Assembly: GCA_039796575.1 (NCBI GenBank)
Contig: JBDKJP010000125.1
Location: 12,515 to 76,514 of the forward strand
Length of the DNA stretch: 64,000 nucleotides
DNA from: UBA668 sp039796575
GTDB lineage: Bacteria > Actinomycetota > Acidimicrobiia > Acidimicrobiales > Ilumatobacteraceae
Direction: 5' to 3'
This document shows, in pieces, positions 26,913 to 35,763 of this stretch. Below the pieces are notes generated by a model. It was not told where the DNA came from. It searched no databases and saw only the letters and a program-made list of their open reading frames with translations. Position 1 is the stretch's first letter. Each line of letters opens with the position of its first letter. A program made the position numbers and the translations under genes.

Positions 26913-29900
26913 ATGACGCGCATCCGTCGGATGGCAGCACTTGCTGCTGTCGCTCTTGTCCTACCCCTCGTCACCATCGGCGCGTCGACGTCGACGGCGG
27001 CGGCGCTCGACCCCACGGGTTCGATCAGCGGCACCGTCACGCTCGGCGCCGACGGGGTGGAGGGGTTGACCATGACCCTCACCAACCTCGACACCAACAG
27101 TTCGTTCAGCGGGCCGACCACCGGCCCGAACGGCGAGTACACCTTTGCGGCGCTCGAGCCGGGCAACTACCTGGTGTCCGCCGAAGGCGGCGCCGATGCC
27201 TACCCGACGCGGTACCACCCGACCGCCAAGGGAATCCTCGAGGCGACCACCATCGTCGTCGGCGCCGATGCGGTCACCGATGTGGACATCGTCTATCCGC
27301 CGGGCACCATCAGCGGCACGGTGTACTGGCGTGGCGGCCCCCTCGAGGGTGCGAATGTGTCGGCGACCGCCACGGACGACGGCATGAACTCGAGCGGGGC
27401 GGTCACAGGACCGAACGGCGAGTACACGATCCGGTTCCTCGATCCCGGCACGTTCCTCGTCGGCGCGAACGAGCCGACGGCGGGCGCGGTGATCCACGGC
27501 ATCGAGTCGTCGGCCGACTTCGTCACACTGTCGCCCGCGGCGCTGCACGTCGCGAACATCGACATGACCATCGGGCCGGGCATCATCAGCGGTGTCGTCG
27601 TCGACACCAATGGCAACCCGGTCGACCTGGCGAGCGTGATGGCGCAACAACTCATGCCCGACGTCCTCGGCAATACCCACGGCTTCGGCACGCCGCTGTC
27701 GCTGAGCGGCGACGGCACCTTCGTCATCCGCGGACTCGCGGAGAACACGTACCGGCTCACCGGAACTCGGTACACCAGCCCGCTCAGAACGACGCCGATC
27801 GCCGAGATCGTCATCGGTCCGGGCAACGTCGACGTCAACGGCCTCGTGCTGCAGTTCCCGCAGCCGTCGTCCATCAGCGGCCACGTGCTGCAGAACGGGA
27901 CCGGCGTCGAAGGCGTCACGGTGTACGCATTGGCCGCCGACGGCAACACGGTCACGTCGACCACCACCGGCCCGGGCGGCGCCTACACCCTCGCCGACCT
28001 GAACGCCGGCAACCTCAAGGTGTTCATGAGCAACCCCGACGGCAGCGGCCCCTGGTACCACCCTGGCGTCGGCGACTCGATGTCGGCCGGCACCATCCCG
28101 CTCGGCACCGGGCAGGACGTCACCGACATCGACATCACGCTGCCCAGCAGCGGCACCATCAGCGGCGTCGTCACCGACGGCACGCACGGCATCGAGGGCG
28201 TGACCGTGCAGGTGTGGAGGCCGTCGATCTGGTGGATGGCGGCGGCCAGCACGGTCACCGGACCCGACGGCTCGTACTCGATCGCCGGGCTGCCGTCCGG
28301 CGAGGCACTGCAGGTGCAGTTCTCACCCCCGACCGGGAGCGGGTACCTGCCCGAATGGTACGACGACGCAGCCGACCGCAACGCTGCCGCCACGGTCACG
28401 CTCTCGAGCGGTGAGACCCGTACCGACGTCTCGGCCGTGCTCACCCAGGCCGCGTCGTTGAGCGGTCGCGTGGTCGCGGCCGACACCGGCCTGGGAGTGC
28501 ATTCACAGGTCGTCCTGTACCGACCCGACCTCGGCTCGTACGTCAACATCTCCAACCTCGACGGCACGTTCACCCTCTCCGACGTCGTGGCCGACGACTA
28601 CGTGCTCTACGCGATCCCCGGCCCGTTCGGGCCGAGCGACTACGCACCCGAGTACTGGCGGGGCGCCATCGACCTGGCCTCGGCCACACCCATCACGTTG
28701 CAGGGCGGCGACGCCCTCACCGATTTCGTCATCACCGTCGATGTCGGCCTCACGGTGTCCGGACGAGTCACCGACCCGCTCGACAACGCCGTCGCGGGCG
28801 TCACCGTCTACGCCGACACCGCGGGCTATCCGCCGGGCTTCAGCGTCGGCAACGTGCAGGCGCAGACCGCCGCGGACGGCACCTACACCTTGCGCGGACT
28901 GAACCCCGGCTCGTACCCGATCCGCTTCGAGGCACCGCTCCTGAGCGGCCTCCTCTCCGAGTACCACCCCGGCGCGTACGACGCGAGCGGCCAGGTGCCG
29001 CTCACCGTGACGACGTCGCTGACGGGGGTGAACGCACAACTCGAACGCGGCATCTTCGGCACTGCGGTGCTGCGCGACTCGAACGGTCTGCTCGACTCCA
29101 CGACGGTGTTCGCAGCCGGCCCGGCGACCTGCGTCTCACCATTCGTCTTCGACATCGGGACCATCTCGTGCGGGCCCGGCGGCACCTTCCAGTCGTTCGC
29201 ACCCGATGGGGCCGGACCTGGTTGGCGGGTCGGGCCGATGGCGCCGGGTACGTACACCACCCGAGCGGCGCGCCTCGGCAGCACGTCGGGCGACGTGGTC
29301 GTGTTCACCGTGGGCATCGGCGAGTCGTTCGCCTGTGACCTCGCGTTCCCCGGCGCCGGCACCTCGTCGTGCACCAGCACGACGCCACAACCGACGGGCC
29401 TCATCTCCGGTCGCGTGACCGGACCCGACGGCCTCGGTGTCGGTGGCGTCGTCGTGACCGCGTACCTCACCAACGACGCGGCGATCCCCACCCAGGTCAC
29501 CACCGACGAGTTCGGCTACTACGAGATGGGGGGCGTCGCTGCCGGCTCGTACCGCATCAGGTTCGAACCCCCGATCGGCCGCACCGACGTGATCGGTGAG
29601 TACTGGTCGGCCGCGGGCGGCGCTCCCGGCTTCGCCGGGGCCGACGACGTGACCGTCACCGCGAACGCCACCACCACCGGCATCAGCGCGCGACTCGACC
29701 CGGCATCGGGTGGCATCGCCGTCATCACCGACGGCGGTGTGCCGCGACCACTGGCCTCCGGCCGAGCGGTGGTGGCGTGCCCGGCCTCCACCACGTACGA
29801 CCTGTCGCAGGGCTTCTTCTCCTGTGCGGATGGGACTCCCGTCGTGTTCGGTCAGCCGAACGGCAGTGTCGGCAACATCCAGTCCGCGTTCGCCACGCTC

Positions 29901-31160
29901 GGCGCCGGCAGCTGGAAGCTGCGCGCGGTCGAGTTGGTCTTCTTCCCGACCCGCCTCGGGCCGGAGGCGACCATCACCATCGCGGCCGGCGACTCGTTCG
30001 ACTGCACGCTGCCGCTCGACGCCGCCACGCCGTCGTGCACCGTCGCTCCCGGCGGCCCCAGCGACGGCGACGGCATCACCCCCGAGGTGGAGGGCGATGC
30101 TCCCAACGCCGGCGACGGCAACAACGACGGCACCCCCGACGCCGTGCAACCCGAGGTGACGTCGCTCGCGGACCCCGACTCGGGCTACATCACGCTCGCC
30201 GTCGACCAGCCGGTCGGCGCCACGACACCGGAGTACACCTTGGCCAACGTCGAGCTCTTCGACCCCGCCACGCCGCCGCCGTCGAACGTGACCCCGCAGA
30301 CCGGCGTGGTCGGCTTCGACGTCGTCGGTCTGCCGGTCGCGGCCACGGCGACCGTCGACGTGTACCTGCCCGCCGAGGCGAACCAGTACTGGAAGTACGA
30401 CCCGGCCACGAACACGTGGGACGAGGCCACCGAGCTCGTCGAGTTCGACCCGGCCAATCCGCTCGTCATCGGCGGCGTGGAACGCTGGCATGCGACCATC
30501 ACCCTCACCGACGGTGGCGCCGGCGACCAGGACGGTGTTGCCAACGGGGTGATCGTCGACCCGGGCCTGTGGGCGCTCGGCGCATCGGACGTGACGCCGC
30601 CGACCATCAGTTGCCCGGCCGCCCCGTCGATCGTGCTCAACGCGAGCGGTGCCACCCTCACCGCCACGGTCTCCGACGACACCGATGCGACACGCACCAT
30701 CTCGGTTGCACTGCCGAGCGGCGCGCTCGGCGGGAACACCGTGACGGTGGCCACCACCGACGCGGCCGGCAACCCGGCGAGCGTCAACTGCGGCTACCAG
30801 GTCGGCGTGGTGGTGCAGGGCTTCCACTCACCGATCAACACCGCGGCCATCAACTCGGTGAAGGGCGGCCAGACGGTCCCGGTGAAGTGGCGCACGGTCG
30901 ACGCCAACGGCGCCCCCGTCGCCGATCCCGCCACCTTCGTGCGGCTTCGGTCCGCCGCCGTCACGCAAGCGTGTGAGCCAGGTGTCTCCATCGTGAGCGT
31001 CGGCGACGAGGTCAGCACCGTGGGCAACGGGCTGAAGTACCTCGGCAACGGCGAATGGCAGCTGAACTGGAAGACGTCGTCGACCATGAAGGGCTGCCGG
31101 GTGCTGGTGCTCGACACCGTCGGCGGTGGCACCACCGGAGCCACCTTCCTCGTCCGCTGA
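26913..31160 (+). CDS. Large secreted protein: carboxypeptidase-regulatory-like repeats, choice-of-anchor U region, PxKF-type C-terminus
   Basis: 1415 residues. A Sec signal peptide ends near STAAALDP. About eight beta-sandwich modules follow, each opening with ISG.V (ISGTVT, ISGTVYW, ISGVVVD, ISGHVLQ, ISGVVTD, LSGRVVA, VSGRVTD, ISGRVTG) and closing with G.YT...L..G.Y.V, typical of CarboxypepD_reg/SdrB-like domains. Two interspersed Cys-containing segments (near VFAAGPATC and AVVACPASTTY) are related to each other. The region from NAGDGNNDGTPDA to VIVDPGLWALG matches the choice-of-anchor U pattern. The C-terminus contains GFHSPINTA...GGQTVPVKW, a PxKF-type domain. There is no LPXTG, so surface attachment is by another route or the protein is released. 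It lies 82 nt after the LPXTG gene on the same strand. Confidence 0.88.
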   Translation: MTRIRRMAALAAVALVLPLVTIGASTSTAAALDPTGSISGTVTLGADGVEGLTMTLTNLDTNSSFSGPTTGPNGEYTFAALEPGNYLVSAEGGADAYPTRYHPTAKGILEATTIVVGADAVTDVDIVYPPGTISGTVYWRGGPLEGANVSATATDDGMNSSGAVTGPNGEYTIRFLDPGTFLVGANEPTAGAVIHGIESSADFVTLSPAALHVANIDMTIGPGIISGVVVDTNGNPVDLASVMAQQLMPDVLGNTHGFGTPLSLSGDGTFVIRGLAENTYRLTGTRYTSPLRTTPIAEIVIGPGNVDVNGLVLQFPQPSSISGHVLQNGTGVEGVTVYALAADGNTVTSTTTGPGGAYTLADLNAGNLKVFMSNPDGSGPWYHPGVGDSMSAGTIPLGTGQDVTDIDITLPSSGTISGVVTDGTHGIEGVTVQVWRPSIWWMAAASTVTGPDGSYSIAGLPSGEALQVQFSPPTGSGYLPEWYDDAADRNAAATVTLSSGETRTDVSAVLTQAASLSGRVVAADTGLGVHSQVVLYRPDLGSYVNISNLDGTFTLSDVVADDYVLYAIPGPFGPSDYAPEYWRGAIDLASATPITLQGGDALTDFVITVDVGLTVSGRVTDPLDNAVAGVTVYADTAGYPPGFSVGNVQAQTAADGTYTLRGLNPGSYPIRFEAPLLSGLLSEYHPGAYDASGQVPLTVTTSLTGVNAQLERGIFGTAVLRDSNGLLDSTTVFAAGPATCVSPFVFDIGTISCGPGGTFQSFAPDGAGPGWRVGPMAPGTYTTRAARLGSTSGDVVVFTVGIGESFACDLAFPGAGTSSCTSTTPQPTGLISGRVTGPDGLGVGGVVVTAYLTNDAAIPTQVTTDEFGYYEMGGVAAGSYRIRFEPPIGRTDVIGEYWSAAGGAPGFAGADDVTVTANATTTGISARLDPASGGIAVITDGGVPRPLASGRAVVACPASTTYDLSQGFFSCADGTPVVFGQPNGSVGNIQSAFATLGAGSWKLRAVELVFFPTRLGPEATITIAAGDSFDCTLPLDAATPSCTVAPGGPSDGDGITPEVEGDAPNAGDGNNDGTPDAVQPEVTSLADPDSGYITLAVDQPVGATTPEYTLANVELFDPATPPPSNVTPQTGVVGFDVVGLPVAATATVDVYLPAEANQYWKYDPATNTWDEATELVEFDPANPLVIGGVERWHATITLTDGGAGDQDGVANGVIVDPGLWALGASDVTPPTISCPAAPSIVLNASGATLTATVSDDTDATRTISVALPSGALGGNTVTVATTDAAGNPASVNCGYQVGVVVQGFHSPINTAAINSVKGGQTVPVKWRTVDANGAPVADPATFVRLRSAAVTQACEPGVSIVSVGDEVSTVGNGLKYLGNGEWQLNWKTSSTMKGCRVLVLDTVGGGTTGATFLVR

Positions 31161-31178
31161 TCGGGTTGCGGCGGGGGA

Positions 31179-31184
31179 TACGGT
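31179..31184 (+). promoter_or_regulatory. TACGGT -10 hexamer of duplicated-domain membrane protein
   Basis: TANNNT hexamer 6 nt before ATG 31191. Confidence 0.5.
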
Positions 31185-31190
31185 TCGCTC

Positions 31191-32498
31191 ATGAGCGACC
31201 TCCCCCCGCCGCAGTTCCCGCCGCCCGAGCCGCCGGTCAGCGGCACCGGCTCCACGTCGATCAACGAGGTGGTCCAGCGCACCGCCGTCGTCGAGGGCAA
31301 CGAGCCGTGGTTCAAGAAGAAGATCGCGAAGGTGCCCGCATGGGGCTGGCTGATCGCGGTGGTCGTGCTGGTCGGTGCCGGCATCGGCATCGCGGGCGGC
31401 GGCAAGGACGACGAGGGCACGACCGAGGTGGTCACCAGCTCGACCGCGGAGTCGGTCGACGAGACCGACGCAGTGACGGAGGAGACCGACGCCACCGAGA
31501 CGTCGGCCACCGAGCCGGAGGAGACCGCGCCGGAGGCCACCGATCCCCCCGCGCCGAGCGCCGACGAGGTCGACGGCGCACCCCCCGGTGAGCGCGGCAC
31601 GGTCGACAGCCCCGTCGCCCCCGGCGCGTTCGCCGACATCGGTGGCGGCTGGCGGCTGCAGGTGCTCGAGGTGGTGGCCGACGGCGCTGCACTCGTGGCC
31701 GCCGAGAACGAGTTCAACGAGCCCCCGCCGGCCGGGAAGACGTTCAGCCTCGTGAAGGTGTCGCTCGGCTACTACGGCCTCGAGGAGCCGAAGTTCGGGT
31801 TCGAGCCCACCATCCAGGCCATCGGTGCCGGCAAGGTGGAGCTCGACGAGGACTGCGGTGTCGTCCCCGACGAGCTCGAGCGCTTCGGCGACTACTTCGC
31901 CGGCGGCGTGCTGACCGGCAACCTGTGCTTCGTCACCACGCCCGCCGACGCGCCGGAACTGATGCTCTACGCCAACGGCGACTTCTTCGGCGGCGACGAC
32001 GTGTTCCTCACCGCCACCAGTGCGACAGCGCCCGCTGCGATGCCCGTCCTCGCCGGCCCGCAGCCGCGTGCGTCGGCCACCGACTCACGCACGTCGCCCA
32101 TCGCGATGAACACGCCCACCGACGTCGGCAGTGGCTGGCAGCTCGCCGTCACCGGCGCCGCACGCGACATCACCGACGCCGTGCTCGCTGAGAACCAGTT
32201 CAACGAACCGCCGCCCGCCGGGTTCCGGTTCGTCGGCATCGACGTCGCCTACACCTACCACGGTGAGGGCAGCGACATCGCCCTCACCGCCACCACGAGC
32301 GCGGTGAGCATCAGCAACGTGTCGCTGGCGAAGGAGTGCGGCGTCATCCCCGGCGAGGTCGACGTGTTCAGCGACGTCTTCAAGGGCGGCACCGTGGCCG
32401 GCACGATCTGCTTCGTGGTGCCCGACGGCGGCATCGACGGACTGGTGCTCTACACCACGAGCTTCGACGCCGACACCCAGTACTTCGGCACCCGCTGA
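31191..32498 (+). CDS. Single-pass membrane protein with two copies of a DUF4352-like domain
   Basis: 435 residues. A proline-rich cytoplasmic head leads to one membrane helix (about 50-67) and a Thr/Glu-rich acidic spacer. Two homologous extracytoplasmic domains follow (about 145-275 and 300-435). The repeat is clear from paired landmarks: ENEFNEPPPAGKTFSLVKV versus ENQFNEPPPAGFRFVGIDV, DCGVVP versus ECGVIP, and GGVLTGNLCFV versus GGTVAGTICFV. Each domain keeps two cysteines that could form a disulfide. DUF4352-type domains are immunoglobulin-like and of unknown function. Start ATG 31191 follows TACGGT by 6 nt. Confidence 0.82.
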   Translation: MSDLPPPQFPPPEPPVSGTGSTSINEVVQRTAVVEGNEPWFKKKIAKVPAWGWLIAVVVLVGAGIGIAGGGKDDEGTTEVVTSSTAESVDETDAVTEETDATETSATEPEETAPEATDPPAPSADEVDGAPPGERGTVDSPVAPGAFADIGGGWRLQVLEVVADGAALVAAENEFNEPPPAGKTFSLVKVSLGYYGLEEPKFGFEPTIQAIGAGKVELDEDCGVVPDELERFGDYFAGGVLTGNLCFVTTPADAPELMLYANGDFFGGDDVFLTATSATAPAAMPVLAGPQPRASATDSRTSPIAMNTPTDVGSGWQLAVTGAARDITDAVLAENQFNEPPPAGFRFVGIDVAYTYHGEGSDIALTATTSAVSISNVSLAKECGVIPGEVDVFSDVFKGGTVAGTICFVVPDGGIDGLVLYTTSFDADTQYFGTR

Positions 32499-32516
32499 CG
32501 CCGAGCCCAGCGTTCT

Positions 32517-32556
32517 CGAGGCTTCGGTGTCACCCCGGGGTGACACCGAAGCCTCG
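32517..32556. terminator. Perfect 40-bp palindrome downstream of membrane protein gene
   Basis: CGAGGCTTCGGTGTCACCCC is followed immediately by its exact reverse complement (20-bp arms, no loop), starting 19 nt after the stop at 32498. It can form a strong hairpin and most simply terminates the upstream gene, separating it from the two-component operon. Confidence 0.7.
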
Positions 32557-32568
32557 ATGTCGTCGTAC

Positions 32569-32587
32569 CTGAAGGCTCGCTGAAGGC
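32569..32587 (+). promoter_or_regulatory. 11-bp-period direct repeat, candidate OmpR-type box
   Basis: CTGAAGGC occurs at 32569-32576 and again at 32580-32587, exactly one helical turn apart, about 105-120 nt upstream of the response regulator start. Tandem half-sites at 11-bp period are the standard binding layout of OmpR/PhoB regulators, so this may be an autoregulatory site. Confidence 0.45.
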
Positions 32588-32690
32588 GCGGGACGCGCGC
32601 AGGGGAACCCGTGTCACGGTGTCGGTCGTCCGACCCTGCGATCACTTCGATGTCCCCCGTTCCGTTCTCCCCCTCCCCCCGGGTGCCGTG

Positions 32691-33386
32691 ATGCGCATCC
32701 TCGTCGTCGAGGACGAGCTCGATCTCGCCTCCGCCATCGCCATCGGTCTGCGCCGCGACGGGTACGCCGTCGACGTCGCGGCCGACGGCACCACCGCACT
32801 CGACCGCGTGGTCGTCACCCCGTACGACCTCGTGTGCCTCGACCTCAACCTGCCCGACACCGACGGCCTCGACCTGTGCCGGCAGATCGTCACGATGCCC
32901 ACCGTCGACGGCACCGCGGTGCCGCGCATCATCATGCTCACGGCGCGCGGCAGCATCGACGACCGCATCCTCGGTCTCGACCACGGCGCCGACGACTACC
33001 TCGTGAAGCCGTTCGCACTCGGGGAACTGGCCGCACGGGTGCGTGCGCTGCTGCGCCGCGACACCACGGTGTCGAGCGCCGTCGTGGAACGCAACGGCAT
33101 CGAGCTCGACACCGGTCGGCACGAGGTGCGCGTCCACGGCGCCACCACCGACCTCACCGCGAAGGAGTTCGCGCTGCTGCGCTGGTTCCTGCTGCACCCG
33201 CACGACGTGCACAGCGCCGAGCGTCTGCTCGAGCACGTGTGGGACGAGCACGCCGACCCGTTCACCAACACCGTGCGCGTCACGCTCAGCAACCTGCGCC
33301 GCAAGCTCGCCGACGCGGGTGCGCCCGACGCGATCGAGACCCTGCCCGGCCGCGGCTACCGCTGGCGCGAGCTGCAACCCGCATGA
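32691..33386 (+). CDS. OmpR-family two-component response regulator
   Basis: 231 residues. The receiver domain has acidic pocket E7/D8, phospho-acceptor D51 (LDLNLPDTDG), T84 and K106 (DYLVKPF), all intact. The winged-helix DNA-binding domain (about 130-228) ends with TNTVRVTLSNLRRKL and GYRW, as in OmpR/PhoB. Start ATG 32691 begins the conserved MRILVVEDE. The stop overlaps the kinase start (ATGA), and the operon continues into an HtrA-like protease and a MoxR/DUF58/vWA set, so envelope functions are the probable targets. Confidence 0.95.
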   Translation: MRILVVEDELDLASAIAIGLRRDGYAVDVAADGTTALDRVVVTPYDLVCLDLNLPDTDGLDLCRQIVTMPTVDGTAVPRIIMLTARGSIDDRILGLDHGADDYLVKPFALGELAARVRALLRRDTTVSSAVVERNGIELDTGRHEVRVHGATTDLTAKEFALLRWFLLHPHDVHSAERLLEHVWDEHADPFTNTVRVTLSNLRRKLADAGAPDAIETLPGRGYRWRELQPA

Positions 33387-34504
33387 GCACCGCACGCCAC
33401 CGTGCGCTGCGCACCCGCCTCGCGGTGGGCATCGCGCTGTCGACCATCGTCGTCGTGCTCGTGGCCGGCGGCGTCACGGCCGCGCTCACCGAGTGGCGCG
33501 CCGACGACTCCGTCGCCGAACCGCAGATCGGTGCCGCGCAGGTCAACGGCGTGCCCGTGGTGGTGGTCACCGAGGCCGGTGACCACCACGGGGCGGGCGA
33601 CGCTCGACGTGCGGCACTCGGCTGGATGCTGGTCGCGCTCGCCGCGTCGGTGGTGCCCGGTGTCGCCGTCGGCTGGTTCGTGTCGGGTCGGCTGATGCGG
33701 CCGCTCGACGACGCGATGGCCCGCGCCGAGGCCGACGAACGCGATCGCAAGCGTCGGCTCGACGAGGTGATCCACGAGCTGCGCACCCCGCTCGCGGTCG
33801 CGGGCACCAACCTCGAGCTCGCCGCCGACGACCACACGCTCGACGACGACACGCGGCACCTCATCGACGCGGCCCGCCGCGCCGCCGATCGGATGCGACG
33901 CACCGTCGACGACCTCGCCGAGCACGGCAGCCTGCAGGTGTCGACCAAGGACGGCCTCGACCTCGCGGCCGAGTGCCGTGCCGTCGTGGCCGAGCACACC
34001 GGCCCGGCCCGCGCCCGAGCCATCCATCTCCTCGCCGTCGGTGCGCATCGCCTGCCCGTGCCGGAGGGCGATCGGGCAGCGGTGCGCACGGCGCTCGGCA
34101 ACCTCACGTCGAACGCGGTGCGCCTCGCCCCCGGCGGCAGCACCATCACCGTCAGCTGCGGCGCCACCAACGAGTGGGCGTGGGCCGCCGTCAGCGACGA
34201 AGGGCCGGGCATCGTCGCCCGTCACCACGCCCACGTGTTCGAACGCGGCTGGCGCGGCCGCCACGACCGCGACCGTGATCGCGGCGAGCAGCAACGCGGC
34301 CTCGGCCTCACCATCACCCGTCAGTTGGTGGAGGCCCACGGTGGCGTGGTCACGGTCGAGAGCGAGGAAGGTCTCGGCTCGACGTTCGCGCTGTGGCTGC
34401 CGCTGTCACCCACCGCCGCCGACCACGACGTGATCGCCGCCGACCGGGTGCACCCCGCGATCCGGCCGTGGGCCGCACGCGTCGACACGCCCGTCGGCGT
34501 TTGA
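33383..34504 (+). CDS. Two-component sensor histidine kinase
   Basis: 373 residues. Two membrane helices (about 12-35 and 81-101) enclose a short ~45-residue outer loop, so it may sense the membrane or a partner protein rather than a soluble ligand. The H box is VIHELRTPLAVAG with phospho-acceptor H131, followed by the HATPase domain with N-box-like LTSNAVRLAP, G1 DEGPGIV and G2 GLGLTI. Any HAMP domain is vestigial. ATG 33383 lies in the regulator's stop (ATGA). The protease gene begins 62 nt downstream. Confidence 0.94.
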   Translation: MSTARHRALRTRLAVGIALSTIVVVLVAGGVTAALTEWRADDSVAEPQIGAAQVNGVPVVVVTEAGDHHGAGDARRAALGWMLVALAASVVPGVAVGWFVSGRLMRPLDDAMARAEADERDRKRRLDEVIHELRTPLAVAGTNLELAADDHTLDDDTRHLIDAARRAADRMRRTVDDLAEHGSLQVSTKDGLDLAAECRAVVAEHTGPARARAIHLLAVGAHRLPVPEGDRAAVRTALGNLTSNAVRLAPGGSTITVSCGATNEWAWAAVSDEGPGIVARHHAHVFERGWRGRHDRDRDRGEQQRGLGLTITRQLVEAHGGVVTVESEEGLGSTFALWLPLSPTAADHDVIAADRVHPAIRPWAARVDTPVGV

Positions 34505-34566
34505 CGCCCGCTTTACACGCGCTCGCGCATCATCTCCCCCGACCCCCGTTCCACGAGGAAACGCAC

Positions 34567-35763
34567 ATGACCCTGCTCGACGACCGTCCGACTCCGCAGA
34601 TCCCCCGCCGCAGCTGGCGCGACCTGCCCGCCGCGCCGCCCGTGGCCGACCTGCTGCCGCCGCCCGACCCGAGCACGTACGTGCCGCCGATCGCCACCGC
34701 CACCCCGTACGACGCGATGGCCGACGTGACCGACGCGATGCCGCGCACCACCGACGAGACCACGCAGTACGCACTGCCGACGACCGGCGAGGTCGACCAG
34801 CAGCGCCGCGGCCGCAAGTGGCTGGCCGCGACCGTCGTGGCCGTGCTCGCCGCCACCGGTGTGGCGTGGGCGTTGAACGGCGACGACAGCGCGAGCAGCA
34901 CAACCCCCACGGTGCAGCCGTCGTCGAACGGTGCCGCCGACCCGGCCGCGGTCGCCCGCGCGCTCGGCCCGGCCGTCGTGCAGATCAACGTCAGCATGGG
35001 CCTCGGCTCCGGCGTCATCTACGACGCGAGCGGCCTCATCCTCACCGCCCACCACGTGGTCGCGAACGACGACGTGGTGAGTGTGAAGCTGGCCGACGGC
35101 CGCGAACTGCCCGGCCGCGTGGTCGCACGTGCACCCGAGAAGGACCTCGCGATCGTCAGCCTCGACAACGCCGAGAACCTCGACGCGGCACCCATCGCCG
35201 AGCCGAACAGCGTCGAGGTCGGCGAGCCGGCCATCGCGCTCGGCAGCCCCTTCGGCTACACGGCCAGCGTGACCGCCGGCATCATCAGCGGCCTCGACCG
35301 TGAGCTCGAGACCGAGAACGGTGTGCTCACCGGCCTCATCCAGACCGACGCCCCCATCAACCCGGGCAACTCGGGCGGCCCGCTGGCCGACGCCGAGGGC
35401 AAGGTGATCGGCATCAACACCGCCATCGCCAGCATGAGCGGCGGCAACGACGGCGTCGGCTTCGCCGTGCCGGTGCCCGACTTCCAGAGCCTGTTCGACG
35501 AGGTGCAGGCGAACGGCGGGGCCGATGCACCCACCGTGCCCGCCCCCGAGGGCAACGGCGGCGGTCTCGGCAGCATCCCCGGCCTCGGCGACATCCCGGG
35601 CCTCGACGAGCTGCCCGGCCTCGACGAGATGCTCGACGAACTGCTCGACGGCGCCGAGGTGCCCCAGGAGCTGCAGAACATGCTCGACGAGCTGTTCGGC
35701 GAGCTGCCCGGCGGCACCGACCCGAACCAGAACCCCGACTCCAGCGAGGACCAGAACCCGTGA
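34567..35763 (+). CDS. HtrA/DegP-like trypsin-family serine protease lacking a PDZ domain
   Basis: 398 residues. A proline-rich cytoplasmic arm (1-80) leads to one membrane helix (about 85-103), so the protease faces outward. The triad is H163 (TAHHVV), D193 (EKDLAIVSL) and S269 (NPGNSGGPL), in an otherwise normal HtrA catalytic domain ending near 310. Where HtrA proteins usually carry PDZ domains there is instead a Gly/Pro linker, a run of short repeats (IPGLGD, IPGLDE, LPGLDEML) and an acidic helical tail ending in a Gln/Asn/Asp-rich stretch. Ribosome site GAGGAAA lies before ATG 34567. The stop overlaps the MoxR start (GTGA). It is probably an envelope quality-control protease under the adjacent two-component system (inference). 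Confidence 0.9.
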   Translation: MTLLDDRPTPQIPRRSWRDLPAAPPVADLLPPPDPSTYVPPIATATPYDAMADVTDAMPRTTDETTQYALPTTGEVDQQRRGRKWLAATVVAVLAATGVAWALNGDDSASSTTPTVQPSSNGAADPAAVARALGPAVVQINVSMGLGSGVIYDASGLILTAHHVVANDDVVSVKLADGRELPGRVVARAPEKDLAIVSLDNAENLDAAPIAEPNSVEVGEPAIALGSPFGYTASVTAGIISGLDRELETENGVLTGLIQTDAPINPGNSGGPLADAEGKVIGINTAIASMSGGNDGVGFAVPVPDFQSLFDEVQANGGADAPTVPAPEGNGGGLGSIPGLGDIPGLDELPGLDEMLDELLDGAEVPQELQNMLDELFGELPGGTDPNQNPDSSEDQNP

